Of a stretch of 31,875 bases of DNA, positions 24,319 to 31,797 are shown piece after piece (the stretch's first letter is position 1; the number at the start of each line of letters is the position of its first letter). Source of the stretch: JAYSFC01 sp041913505 (GTDB lineage Bacteria > Pseudomonadota > Gammaproteobacteria > Burkholderiales > Burkholderiaceae_C); assembly GCA_041913505.1 (NCBI GenBank), contig JAYSFC010000031.1, forward strand, positions 1 through 31,875, in the 5' to 3' direction. Under the pieces are notes generated by a model. The model searched no databases, was not told the DNA's origin, and saw only the letters and a program-made list of their open reading frames with translations. Made by a program: the position numbers and the translations under genes.

Positions 24319-24573
24319 GTGAGCAATAAAGGCCAACTCCTCCAAGATCCGTTCCTGAACGCGCTGCGCCGCGAGCATGTGCCGGTTTCCATTTACCTGG
24401 TCAACGGCATCAAGCTGCAGGGTCAGATCGAGTCTTTCGACCAGTACGTCGTGTTGCTGCGCAACACGGTGACGCAAATGGTCTACAAGCACGCCATTTC
24501 CACCATCGTTCCAGGTCGCGCCGTGAATTTCTCTACGGCGGAGGCTTCGGACAACGAATCCAGCGGCGCCTGA
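24319..24573 (+). CDS. hfq: RNA chaperone Hfq
   Basis: Hexameric Sm-like protein that pairs small RNAs with mRNAs and controls their translation and decay. Sm1 (about 10-50: LQDPFLNALRREHVPVSIYLVNGIKLQG) and Sm2 (YKHAISTIVP, 56-65) are nearly identical to other Hfq. The C-terminal tail is short (about 19 residues), acidic and Ser-rich. The start is GTG at 24319 with GGAG six bases upstream; a frame from TTG at 24301 would include the ribosome site and is rejected. 84 residues. miaA, which precedes hfq in E. coli, is replaced by der here. Confidence 0.98.
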   Translation: MSNKGQLLQDPFLNALRREHVPVSIYLVNGIKLQGQIESFDQYVVLLRNTVTQMVYKHAISTIVPGRAVNFSTAEASDNESSGA

Positions 24574-24634
24574 GCTTGCTGCGTATCCAAGCACCCCGTA
24601 CCGGCGGGTGCGTCAGAGCCTGGGAGGTGTGGCT

Positions 24635-25813
24635 GTGAGTTCGGGAGATACTTCCCAGCGCAAGTCCGCTCCCGTGATTCTGGTGGGGGTGGATTTCGGG
24701 TTGCCCCATTTCGATGGCGAGCTGGAAGAGCTGGGCCTGCTGGCCCAGACGGCGGGCCTGGAGCCCGTCGCGCGCATCACCTGCAAACGCAAGGCGCCCG
24801 ATGCGGCGCTTTTCGTCGGCAGCGGCAAGGCGGACGAGATCCGCATGCTGGCCCAGATGCACGGTGCCGTGGAAGTGCTGTTTGACCAGGCGCTAAGCCC
24901 GGCACAGCAGCGCAATCTTGAGCGCCACCTCGAGCTCCCCGTCAATGACAGGACCTTGCTGATCCTGGAAATCTTCGCGCAGCGTGCTCGCAGCCATGAG
25001 GGCAAGCTCCAGGTGGAGCTTGCGCGCTTGCAGTACCTGAGCACGCGCCTCGTGCGGCGCTGGTCCCATCTGGAGCGCCAGCGTGGGGGCATAGGCACGC
25101 GCGGCGGCCCGGGCGAAACCCAGATCGAACTCGACCGGCGCATGATCGGTGATGCCATCAAGCGCACGCGTGAGCGTTTGCTCAAGGTGAAGCGCCAGCG
25201 CTCCACCCAGCGACGTCAGCGTGAGCGGCGTGACACGTTCAACATCTCACTGGTGGGTTACACCAACGCCGGTAAGTCCACACTGTTCAACGCGATGGTC
25301 AAGGCCCGGGCGTACGCGGCAGACCAGCTCTTCGCGACACTCGACACCACCACGCGCCAGCTTTATCTGGTGGAAGCGGGGCAATCGGTCTCTTTGTCTG
25401 ATACGGTGGGCTTCATCCGCGATCTGCCCCATGGGCTCGTCGATGCGTTCCAGGCTACTCTGCAGGAAGCAGTGGACGCCGATCTTCTGCTGCACGTGGT
25501 TGATGCCGCCAATCCGCATTTCCCGGAGCAGATCCAGGAGGTGCAGAACGTGCTGGCGGAAATCCAGGCCGACGAGATTCCCCAGGTGCTGGTTTTCAAC
25601 AAGCTCGATGCGCTGCCGCCTGAGCAGAGGCCGCCCCTGCTGCAGGACAGCTATGACCTCAGCGGCCGGCGCGTGCCACGGCTTTTCGTGAGCGCTCGCA
25701 CCGGTGAGGGGCTGGCGGCGCTGCGTCAGCAGCTCTCCGACATTGTGGTGGCCGATCGAGGACCTGGCATGACCCCAGGCGCTGCTACTGAATTGCAAGG
25801 CGAAGGGCCCTGA
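24635..25813 (+). CDS. hflX: Ribosome-associated GTPase HflX
   Basis: GTPase that binds the large subunit and splits stalled or heat-damaged ribosomes. The HflX N-terminal domain has the signature RGGIGTRGGPGETQIELDRR, followed by a basic coiled coil. The G domain begins at about 208 with GYTNAGKSTLFN, then DTVGFIRDLP and NKLD. The start is taken as GTG 24635, with GGGAGG at 24622-24627 at ideal spacing (392 residues); GTG at 24608 would add nine residues. It lies 61 bases after hfq, as in E. coli. Confidence 0.96.
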   Translation: MSSGDTSQRKSAPVILVGVDFGLPHFDGELEELGLLAQTAGLEPVARITCKRKAPDAALFVGSGKADEIRMLAQMHGAVEVLFDQALSPAQQRNLERHLELPVNDRTLLILEIFAQRARSHEGKLQVELARLQYLSTRLVRRWSHLERQRGGIGTRGGPGETQIELDRRMIGDAIKRTRERLLKVKRQRSTQRRQRERRDTFNISLVGYTNAGKSTLFNAMVKARAYAADQLFATLDTTTRQLYLVEAGQSVSLSDTVGFIRDLPHGLVDAFQATLQEAVDADLLLHVVDAANPHFPEQIQEVQNVLAEIQADEIPQVLVFNKLDALPPEQRPPLLQDSYDLSGRRVPRLFVSARTGEGLAALRQQLSDIVVADRGPGMTPGAATELQGEGP

Positions 25814-25863
25814 TTGGGCACAATGCCAAGTCGGTCTGTGTCTACCAAAAACTGAGACTTCGC

Positions 25864-27216
25864 ATGAATCTTCCAATCCGCGCCCCCCGTTGGGCGATGC
25901 TGCCGGAACGCATCCGGGGGATGTTCAATCTGAACGATCCCCGGTGGGGCCGTGGCGAGGACAAGTCCAACGACGACGGCCGCCCGGAGCAGGAGCGCCC
26001 GCCGCAGGGCAACCGCAATAACCAAGGGCCGGGAGGCCAGCCGCCAGACCTGGATGAACTCTGGCGCGACTTGAACCGCAAGCTCTCTGGGCTGTTTGGC
26101 GGCAACAATGGAGGTGGCCGCGGCCCCTCGGGCAATGGTAGCGGGGGCAATTTCCAGCCTGATCTGAAGAATGCGGGCATGGGCGTGGGCCTGATTGCCG
26201 CCATCGCGGTACTGATTTGGCTGGGCACGGGTTTCTTTATCGTGCAGGAAGGCCAGCAGGCTGTTATCACGCAGTTCGGCAAGTACAAGAGCACGGTGGG
26301 GGCGGGCTTCAACTGGCGCCTGCCGTACCCGATCCAGCGGCATGAACTCGTGTTCGTAACCCAAATCCGTTCGGCGGACGTGGGGCGCGACAGCATTATC
26401 AAGAGTACGGGACTGCGCGAATCGGCCATGCTGACCGAGGATGAGAACATCGTCGAGATCAAGTTCGCCGTGCAGTACCGCTTGAACGATGCCCGTGCCT
26501 GGCTCTTCGAGAGCAAGAACCCCGCCGATGCCGTGGTGCAGGCGGCCGAAACCGCTGTACGCGAGGTGGTGGGCAAGATGCGCATGGATACCGCCCTGGC
26601 TGAAGAGCGCGACCAGATTGCCCCGCGCGTGCGCAAGCTCATGCAGACCATCCTCGATCGCTACAAAGTGGGCGTGGAAGTGGTGGGCATCAACCTGCAG
26701 CAGGGCGGCGTGCGCCCGCCTGAACAGGTGCAGGCTGCGTTCGATGACGTGCTCAAGGCCGGTCAGGAGCGCGAGCGCGCTAAGAACGAGGCCGAGGCCT
26801 ATGCCAATGACGTGGTGCCCCGCGCCACGGGTACGGCGTCGCGTTTGCGCGAAGAGGCCATGGCGTACAAGGCTCGCATCGTGGCGCAGGCGCAGGGTGA
26901 CGCGCAGCGCTTCAGTGCGGTGCTGGCGGAATACCAGAAGGCGCCTCAAGTTACGCGCGACCGCATGTACATCGAGTCGATGCAGCAGATCTACGGGAAT
27001 GTCACCAAGGTGCTGGTGGAGTCGCGCCAGGGCTCGAACCTGCTGTACCTGCCGCTCGACAAGATTATGCAGAGCGTGGCCCAGCAGCCGGCGTCTCCTG
27101 CGAGTGATGCGCAAAGCCCATCGCCCAGCCCGGCGCCTGCTGCGGCGCCGTCCAGTTTTTCGAACGATTCCCGTGCCCGCGACAGCAGCCGCACGCGCGA
27201 TCGCGAGTCGCGCTAG
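25864..27216 (+). CDS. hflK: FtsH protease modulator subunit HflK
   Basis: Inner-membrane SPFH/prohibitin-type protein that forms a large cage with HflC around FtsH. An extended cytoplasmic N-terminus rich in Gly, Asn, Arg and Pro (1-105) is followed by one membrane helix at about 106-126 (VGLIAAIAVLIWLGTGFFIV) and the SPFH domain (EGQQAVITQFGKYKSTVGAGFNW). A charged helical region and a Ser/Pro/Ala tail complete 450 residues. The start may be ATG 25864 or ATG 25921 (FNLNDPRWG, where many homologues begin); neither has a clear ribosome site. hflC starts nine bases after its stop. Confidence 0.95.
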   Translation: MNLPIRAPRWAMLPERIRGMFNLNDPRWGRGEDKSNDDGRPEQERPPQGNRNNQGPGGQPPDLDELWRDLNRKLSGLFGGNNGGGRGPSGNGSGGNFQPDLKNAGMGVGLIAAIAVLIWLGTGFFIVQEGQQAVITQFGKYKSTVGAGFNWRLPYPIQRHELVFVTQIRSADVGRDSIIKSTGLRESAMLTEDENIVEIKFAVQYRLNDARAWLFESKNPADAVVQAAETAVREVVGKMRMDTALAEERDQIAPRVRKLMQTILDRYKVGVEVVGINLQQGGVRPPEQVQAAFDDVLKAGQERERAKNEAEAYANDVVPRATGTASRLREEAMAYKARIVAQAQGDAQRFSAVLAEYQKAPQVTRDRMYIESMQQIYGNVTKVLVESRQGSNLLYLPLDKIMQSVAQQPASPASDAQSPSPSPAPAAAPSSFSNDSRARDSSRTRDRESR

Positions 27217-27225
27217 GAGAGCCTT

Positions 27226-28131
27226 GTGAACAGAGTTGGTTTTTTTGCTTCGACCATTCTGGTGGTGCTCGCGTTGATGAGCTCCATGCTCTTCGTCGTG
27301 GACCAACGCCAGTTCGGCGTGGTGTATGCGCTGGGCCAGATCAAGGAGGTCATCACCGAGCCGGGGCTGAACTTCAAGCTACCGCCGCCGTTCCAGAATG
27401 TGACCTATATCGACAAGCGCCTGCTCACGCTCGACAGCTCGGACACGGAGCCGATGCTCACGGCCGAGAAGCAGCGGGTGGTGATCGATTGGTATGTGCG
27501 CTGGCGCATCTCCGATCCTTCGGAGTACATCCGCAATGTCGGCATGGACGAGAATGCGGGCGCCCTGCAGCTCAACCGCGTGGTGCGCAATGCATTCCAG
27601 GAGGAAATCAACCGCCGCACCGTGCGCGAGCTGCTTTCCACGAAGCGTGAGGCTCTGATGGCGGACGTGAAGCGCGAGGTGCTTGAAACCGTGCGCGGCG
27701 CCAAGCCCTGGGGCGTGGACGTGGTCGATGTGCGCATCACCCGCGTTGACTATGTGGAAGCCATTACCGAATCGGTGTACCGCCGCATGGAGGCCGAGCG
27801 CAAGCGCGTGGCCAATGAGCTGCGCTCCACGGGTGGCGCCGAAGGCGAAAAAATCCGTGCCGAGGCCGATCGCCAGCGCGAGGTCACTATCGCCAATGCC
27901 TACCGCGATGCGCAGAAGATCAAGGGCGAGGGCGATGCAGATGCTGCGCGCGTCTATGCCGAAGCCTTCGGCCGCGATCCGCAGTTTGCGCAGTTCTACC
28001 GCAGCCTTGAAGCCTACAAGGCCAGCTTCAGCAAGAAGAGCGATGTCGTGGTGGTGGATCCCTCGTCGTCTGACTTCTTCAAGACCTTCCGTGGTGGCGC
28101 CGCTGCTGCGCCGGCAGCCCCACGCAAATAA
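27226..28131 (+). CDS. hflC: FtsH protease modulator subunit HflC
   Basis: Partner of HflK in the FtsH-regulating membrane complex. An N-terminal membrane anchor (about 5-25: GFFASTILVVLALMSSMLFVV) is followed by the SPFH domain (DQRQFGVVYALGQIKEVITEPGLNFKLP) and a long Glu/Arg/Ala helix. The conserved C-terminal part YRSLEAYKASF is present. GTG at 27226 has TAGGAGAG upstream, overlapping the hflK stop; 301 residues. hflK and hflC are therefore one transcriptional unit. Confidence 0.97.
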   Translation: MNRVGFFASTILVVLALMSSMLFVVDQRQFGVVYALGQIKEVITEPGLNFKLPPPFQNVTYIDKRLLTLDSSDTEPMLTAEKQRVVIDWYVRWRISDPSEYIRNVGMDENAGALQLNRVVRNAFQEEINRRTVRELLSTKREALMADVKREVLETVRGAKPWGVDVVDVRITRVDYVEAITESVYRRMEAERKRVANELRSTGGAEGEKIRAEADRQREVTIANAYRDAQKIKGEGDADAARVYAEAFGRDPQFAQFYRSLEAYKASFSKKSDVVVVDPSSSDFFKTFRGGAAAAPAAPRK

Positions 28132-28161
28132 GCGGCCCGGCCAAACGTTCCGCGAACCGGC

Positions 28162-28350
28162 ATGGACTGGGGGCAAAGCCTGTGGGCTGCGCTGGCGTTG
28201 CTGCTAGTGCTGGAAGGTGCTCTGCCCTTTGTAGCGCCGGCTGCTTGGCGAAGGCTTTTCCTGCAGTTGGTCGCGTTGCGCGATGGGCAAATCCGTTTTT
28301 TCGCCCTGCTGTGTATCCTGGCGGGCCTCGTCATGTTGGCGATGGCTTGA
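28162..28350 (+). CDS. DUF2065 family small membrane protein (YjeT-like)
   Basis: A 62-residue protein with two hydrophobic segments (about 7-25 and 45-61) separated by the conserved APAAWRRLFLQL block, typical of DUF2065. The function is unknown. In E. coli the homologue yjeT also lies between hflC and purA. ATG at 28162, 30 bases after hflC, with no clear ribosome site. Confidence 0.88.
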   Translation: MDWGQSLWAALALLLVLEGALPFVAPAAWRRLFLQLVALRDGQIRFFALLCILAGLVMLAMA

Positions 28351-28360
28351 GCGCTGCCAG

Positions 28361-28387
28361 CCAGCCCCCTGGAATCCCGGGGGTTGG
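28361..28387. other. GC-rich hairpin between DUF2065 and hisZ
   Basis: CCAGCCCCC (28361-28369), nine-base loop, GGGGGTTGG (28379-28387): nine pairs including one G-U. It is not followed by a U tract. It overlaps the -35 of the proposed hisZ promoter, so it may act as a pause site or as a boundary between the hfl unit and hisZ-purA. Confidence 0.45.
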
Positions 28388-28412
28388 GGGGCAGGGGTGG
28401 ACCCGGTAGAAT
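28384..28412 (+). promoter_or_regulatory. Candidate promoter for hisZ-purA
   Basis: TTGGGG (28384-28389), 17-base spacer, TAGAAT (28407-28412). A start near 28419 would give a leader of about 22 bases that is pyrimidine-rich and lacks a purine ribosome site before the hisZ ATG. This is the best spaced sigma-70 candidate in the window. Confidence 0.5.
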
Positions 28413-28440
28413 CGCGTTTTTAACAGCCTCCCCCTTCTCC

Positions 28441-29589
28441 ATGTCTGCTTGGGTCCTGCCGGATCACATCGCCGATGTCTTGCCTTCCGAGGCGCGGCAC
28501 ATCGAAGAATTGCGTCGTGGGCTGCTCGATACGGCACGCAGCTACGGTTATGAACTGGTCATGCCGCCGATGCTCGAGCACCTCGAATCCCTGCTGACCG
28601 GCACGGGCGAGGCGCTGGATCTCCAAACGTTCAAACTTGTGGACCAGCTCTCGGGGCGATCCCTGGGCTTGCGCGCCGACACCACGCAACAGGTGGCGCG
28701 CATTGATGCGCACCTGCTCAACCGCCGGACCGTCACGCGCCTGTGTTACTGCGGTCCCGTGCTCCACACCCGCCCTGACCGCCCGCATGCCACGCGCGAG
28801 CCTTTGCAGTTTGGCGCCGAAATCTATGGACATGCGGGTCTGGAGGCCGACCTGGAGGCTTTGCGGCTCGCGCTGGACTGCCTGCGCGTGGCCAATGTGC
28901 GCGACTTCAGCGTGGATTTGGCCGATGTGCGCATCGTGCGCAGCCTGCTGGCCGGGGTGCCTGTCGATGCGCAGGTGGTGCGGGCCGTGCACACCGCGCT
29001 CGCGGCCAAGGATGCGAGCGAACTCGCCGCATTGACGCGGAACTTCCCCGCGGTGTCGCGCGAAGGCCTGAAGGCCCTGCTTTCGCTCTACGGCGACGCC
29101 CAGGTGCTCGATGATGCCGAAAATGCCCTGAAGTCGGTGCCGGGTGCGGCTGAGATGCTATCGAGTTTGCGTTGGATGGCTTCCCGCCTGGGTAACGTTC
29201 GGGTCACTTTCGATTTGGCTGATCTGCGCGGCTATGCCTATTACAGCGGCATGCGTTTCGGCATCTATGCGCAGGGCGCCAGTGACGCGCTGGTGCGCGG
29301 CGGTCGCTACGACGAAGTAGGGGCCGTGTTTGGGCGCAATCGCCCGGCGGCGGGTTTCAGCCTTGACGTCAAGCAGCTGGTGTCCGTAGTGCCGCCGCGT
29401 CCGCTCAAGGCCGCCATCCGCGCACCTTGGGGCGAAGCGCAGGACATGAACGCCGCCATCGCGGCCTTGCGGGATCGCGGCGAAACGGTGGTGTGCGTGC
29501 TGCCGGGCCATGAGAGTGAGGTGGACGAGTTCCACTGTGATCGCGAGCTCGTGAACATTGCAGGGCAGTGGGCCGTGCAAGCCATTTGA
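28441..29589 (+). CDS. hisZ: ATP phosphoribosyltransferase regulatory subunit HisZ
   Basis: A HisS paralogue that does not charge tRNA; it pairs with short-form HisG to catalyse and regulate the first step of histidine synthesis. The class II-like fold is visible (LPDHIADVLPSEARHIEELRR, MPPMLEHLESLL, LGLRADTTQQVARI, VRGGRYDEVG). The HisS block VRGMDYYNLTVFEW is replaced by LRGYAYYSGMRFGIYAQG, and the anticodon-binding domain is missing. 382 residues. ATG at 28441 is chosen because the protein alignment starts there; an upstream GTG frame lies across the promoter. The location next to purA is common in betaproteobacteria. It predicts a short HisG elsewhere. Confidence 0.93.
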   Translation: MSAWVLPDHIADVLPSEARHIEELRRGLLDTARSYGYELVMPPMLEHLESLLTGTGEALDLQTFKLVDQLSGRSLGLRADTTQQVARIDAHLLNRRTVTRLCYCGPVLHTRPDRPHATREPLQFGAEIYGHAGLEADLEALRLALDCLRVANVRDFSVDLADVRIVRSLLAGVPVDAQVVRAVHTALAAKDASELAALTRNFPAVSREGLKALLSLYGDAQVLDDAENALKSVPGAAEMLSSLRWMASRLGNVRVTFDLADLRGYAYYSGMRFGIYAQGASDALVRGGRYDEVGAVFGRNRPAAGFSLDVKQLVSVVPPRPLKAAIRAPWGEAQDMNAAIAALRDRGETVVCVLPGHESEVDEFHCDRELVNIAGQWAVQAI

Positions 29590-29618
29590 AGCATTAGAGA
29601 AATCAACCGGGTTTGGAA

Positions 29619-30995
29619 ATGAAGACAAGCAAAGGTCGCAATGTGGTCGTGGTCGGCACCCAGTGGGGTGACGAGGGCAAGGGCAAGCTCGTGGACTGGC
29701 TCACCGAAAGCGCCCAGGGCGTGGTGCGCTTCCAGGGCGGCCACAACGCTGGCCACACGCTCGTGATCAATGGTGTGAAGACGGCGCTGCACCTGATTCC
29801 CAGCGGCATCATGCGCCCCGGCGTCAAGTGCTACATCGGCAACGGCGTGGTGCTCTCTGCCGCCAAGCTGTTCGAGGAAATCGAGGGGTTGGAGAAGGCG
29901 GGGGTCGAAGTGCGCTCGCGTCTGCGCGTGAGCGAGGCCTGCCCGTTGATCTTGCCTTTCCATGCCGCGTTGGACGTGGCGCGCGAAGCCGCGCGCGAAC
30001 ACGGGGGGGCTGAGAAGATCGGCACCACAGGCCGCGGCATTGGTCCGGCCTATGAGGACAAGATTGCGCGCCGCGCGCTGCGCGTGCAGGACCTCAAGTA
30101 CCCCGAGCGCTTCGCGTCCAAGCTTCGCGAGTTGCTCGCCTTGCACAACCACGTGCTGCAGACCTTCCTGGGGTCGGGTAGCTTCACCTTCGGTGATGCG
30201 CTCAAGCCCTACATCCGCGACGGCGCCGTGCAGTTCGATCCCGTGTACGAAGAAGCAATGCGCCACGCCGAACTGCTCAAGCCCATGATGGCTGACGTGT
30301 CGCGCGAATTGAACGAGGCCCACGAGGCGGGTGCGAACCTGCTGTTTGAGGGTGCGCAAGGGACGCTGCTCGATGTGGATCACGGCACCTACCCTTATGT
30401 CACCTCGAGCAACTGCGTTGCCGGTAATGCGGCCGCAGGTTCTGGCGTGGGGCCGGGCATGCTGCACTACATCCTTGGCATCACCAAGGCTTACTGCACA
30501 CGTGTGGGCGGTGGACCGTTCCCGACGGAGCTGGAGTGGGAAAAGCCTGGTACGCCGGGCTACCACATGAGCACCGTAGGGGCCGAAAAGGGGGTTACCA
30601 CGGGCCGTAGCCGCCGTTGTGGCTGGTTCGACGCAGCGCTGCTCAAGCGCAGCGCGCAGGTCAACGGGCTGTCGGGCCTGTGCATCACCAAGCTGGACGT
30701 GCTCGACGGCCTGCAGGAATTGCAGCTGTGCGTGGGCTATGAGCTGGATGGTGAACGCATCGATCTGCTGCCCATGGGCGCGGATGAGATCGCACGCTGT
30801 GTTCCGATCTATGAAGCCATGCCGGGCTGGAGCGAGTCTACGGTGGGCGTGACGGTGTATGAGCAACTGCCCCAGAATGCACGCAATTATCTGGAGCGCA
30901 TCACGCAGGTTACGGGGGTGCCGATCGCCATGATCTCCACGAGCCCGGACCGGGATCACACCATCATGATGACCCACCCCTACCAGGCCGGCTGA
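29619..30995 (+). CDS. purA: Adenylosuccinate synthetase
   Basis: Joins IMP and aspartate using GTP, the committed step to AMP. GTQWGDEGKGK (13-23, catalytic D18), GGHNAGHTLV (catalytic H46), GTTGRGIGPAYEDK, VGGGPFPTEL and TTGRSRRCGWFD are all intact. ATG at 29619 gives 458 residues, slightly longer than the E. coli enzyme; TTG at 29613 is in frame but less likely. It lies 29 bases after hisZ, and a purine-type phosphoribosyltransferase follows after 44 bases. Confidence 0.98.
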   Translation: MKTSKGRNVVVVGTQWGDEGKGKLVDWLTESAQGVVRFQGGHNAGHTLVINGVKTALHLIPSGIMRPGVKCYIGNGVVLSAAKLFEEIEGLEKAGVEVRSRLRVSEACPLILPFHAALDVAREAAREHGGAEKIGTTGRGIGPAYEDKIARRALRVQDLKYPERFASKLRELLALHNHVLQTFLGSGSFTFGDALKPYIRDGAVQFDPVYEEAMRHAELLKPMMADVSRELNEAHEAGANLLFEGAQGTLLDVDHGTYPYVTSSNCVAGNAAAGSGVGPGMLHYILGITKAYCTRVGGGPFPTELEWEKPGTPGYHMSTVGAEKGVTTGRSRRCGWFDAALLKRSAQVNGLSGLCITKLDVLDGLQELQLCVGYELDGERIDLLPMGADEIARCVPIYEAMPGWSESTVGVTVYEQLPQNARNYLERITQVTGVPIAMISTSPDRDHTIMMTHPYQAG

Positions 30996-31039
30996 GCGCC
31001 TCCTGGATCGACAATCTCACAGAGTACCCGGAGCGCTTC

Positions 31040-31564
31040 ATGTTGACCGAAGACGGCAAGCACCTCTACGTAAGCTACGACGAATACCATAACCTGATCG
31101 AGAAACTGGCGCTGAAAGTGCACCAGTCCGGCTGGGAGTTCGACACCATCTTGTGCCTTGCGCGCGGAGGCATGCGCCCGGGCGACATCCTCAGCCGCAT
31201 CTTCGACAAACCGCTGGCCATCATGTCGACGAGTTCGTACCGTGCAGAGGCTGGAACGGTGCAGGGGCACTTGGACATTGCGCGTTTCATCACCACGCCC
31301 CAGGGAGAGATTGCGGGCCGCGTACTGCTGGTGGATGATTTGGCAGACTCGGGCCACACTCTGAACGCTGTCATCAGGATGCTCAAGACCAACTACGCAC
31401 CCATTACGGAGTTGCGCAGTGCAGTGATCTGGACAAAGGGTGTGTCCACCTTCACGCCTGACTACTCGGTTGAGTTCTTGCCTACCAACCCTTGGATCCA
31501 TCAACCGTTCGAAGGCTACGACAGTCTGAACCCCAGTAAGCTGCTGGAGAAATGGACAGTGTGA
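31040..31564 (+). CDS. Purine-type phosphoribosyltransferase
   Basis: Type I phosphoribosyltransferase, probably salvaging hypoxanthine, guanine or xanthine to the nucleotide with PRPP. The PRPP-binding motif VLLVDDLADSGHT lies at about residues 95-107, preceded by the pyrophosphate-loop region LCLARGGMRPGDILS. At 174 residues it is a minimal enzyme. ATG at 31040 has CGGAGCG seven bases upstream. Its place after purA supports a purine role. Sequence alone does not fix which base is used (Gpt-like or Hpt-like), so no symbol is given. A strong terminator follows. Confidence 0.85.
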   Translation: MLTEDGKHLYVSYDEYHNLIEKLALKVHQSGWEFDTILCLARGGMRPGDILSRIFDKPLAIMSTSSYRAEAGTVQGHLDIARFITTPQGEIAGRVLLVDDLADSGHTLNAVIRMLKTNYAPITELRSAVIWTKGVSTFTPDYSVEFLPTNPWIHQPFEGYDSLNPSKLLEKWTV

Positions 31565-31581
31565 GCTGCCCCCAATTGAGA

Positions 31582-31609
31582 AAAGAGCCCTAACGGGCTC
31601 TTTCGTTTT
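31582..31609 (+). terminator. Intrinsic terminator ending the hisZ-purA unit
   Basis: AAAGAGCCC (31582-31590), loop TAAC, GGGCTCTTT (31595-31603), then CGTTTTC. Nine perfect pairs with a U-rich tail, 18 bases after the phosphoribosyltransferase stop. This is the clearest terminator in the window. Confidence 0.88.
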
Positions 31610-31660
31610 CATGGGCTCCAACAACGCGCTGTGATCCTCTAAAGTCTCTGCGATCCATGC

Positions 31661-31682
31661 TATAGTCACACTCCTTCGCTGC
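31661..31682 (+). promoter_or_regulatory. Promoter module 1 (right edge)
   Basis: TATAGT (31661-31666), seven bases, then CTTCGCTGC (31674-31682). The same -10-plus-nonamer layout recurs at 31777-31797. No good -35 at normal spacing. Confidence 0.5.
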
Positions 31683-31776
31683 AAGGCGGCCCGGATGCAA
31701 GTCGGGGCTGGGTGTGGTGAGGAAGAGGTTGAAAACTTTTTCTGCTTCTTTTGGGTCTGGTGGTAAAAAGCTGGTC

Positions 31777-31797
31777 TACAATGGAAGGCTTCGCTGC
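31777..31797 (+). promoter_or_regulatory. Promoter module 2 (right edge)
   Basis: TACAAT (31777-31782), six bases, then CTTCGCTGC (31789-31797), matching module 1. An AT-rich patch lies 22-48 bases upstream of the hexamer. No good -35 at 16-18 bases; TTGGGT at 31751 is 20 bases away. Confidence 0.5.

Noticed and set aside
25726..27306. 526-codon minus-strand frame opposite hflK
   Set aside because: Antisense shadow of hflK, which has a full SPFH domain and conserved neighbours.
28441..29589. A second histidyl-tRNA synthetase
   Set aside because: It lacks the His-specific catalytic block and the anticodon-binding domain; it fits HisZ.
29307..30977. 556-codon minus-strand frame opposite purA
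   Set aside because: Antisense shadow of purA, which is intact and highly conserved.
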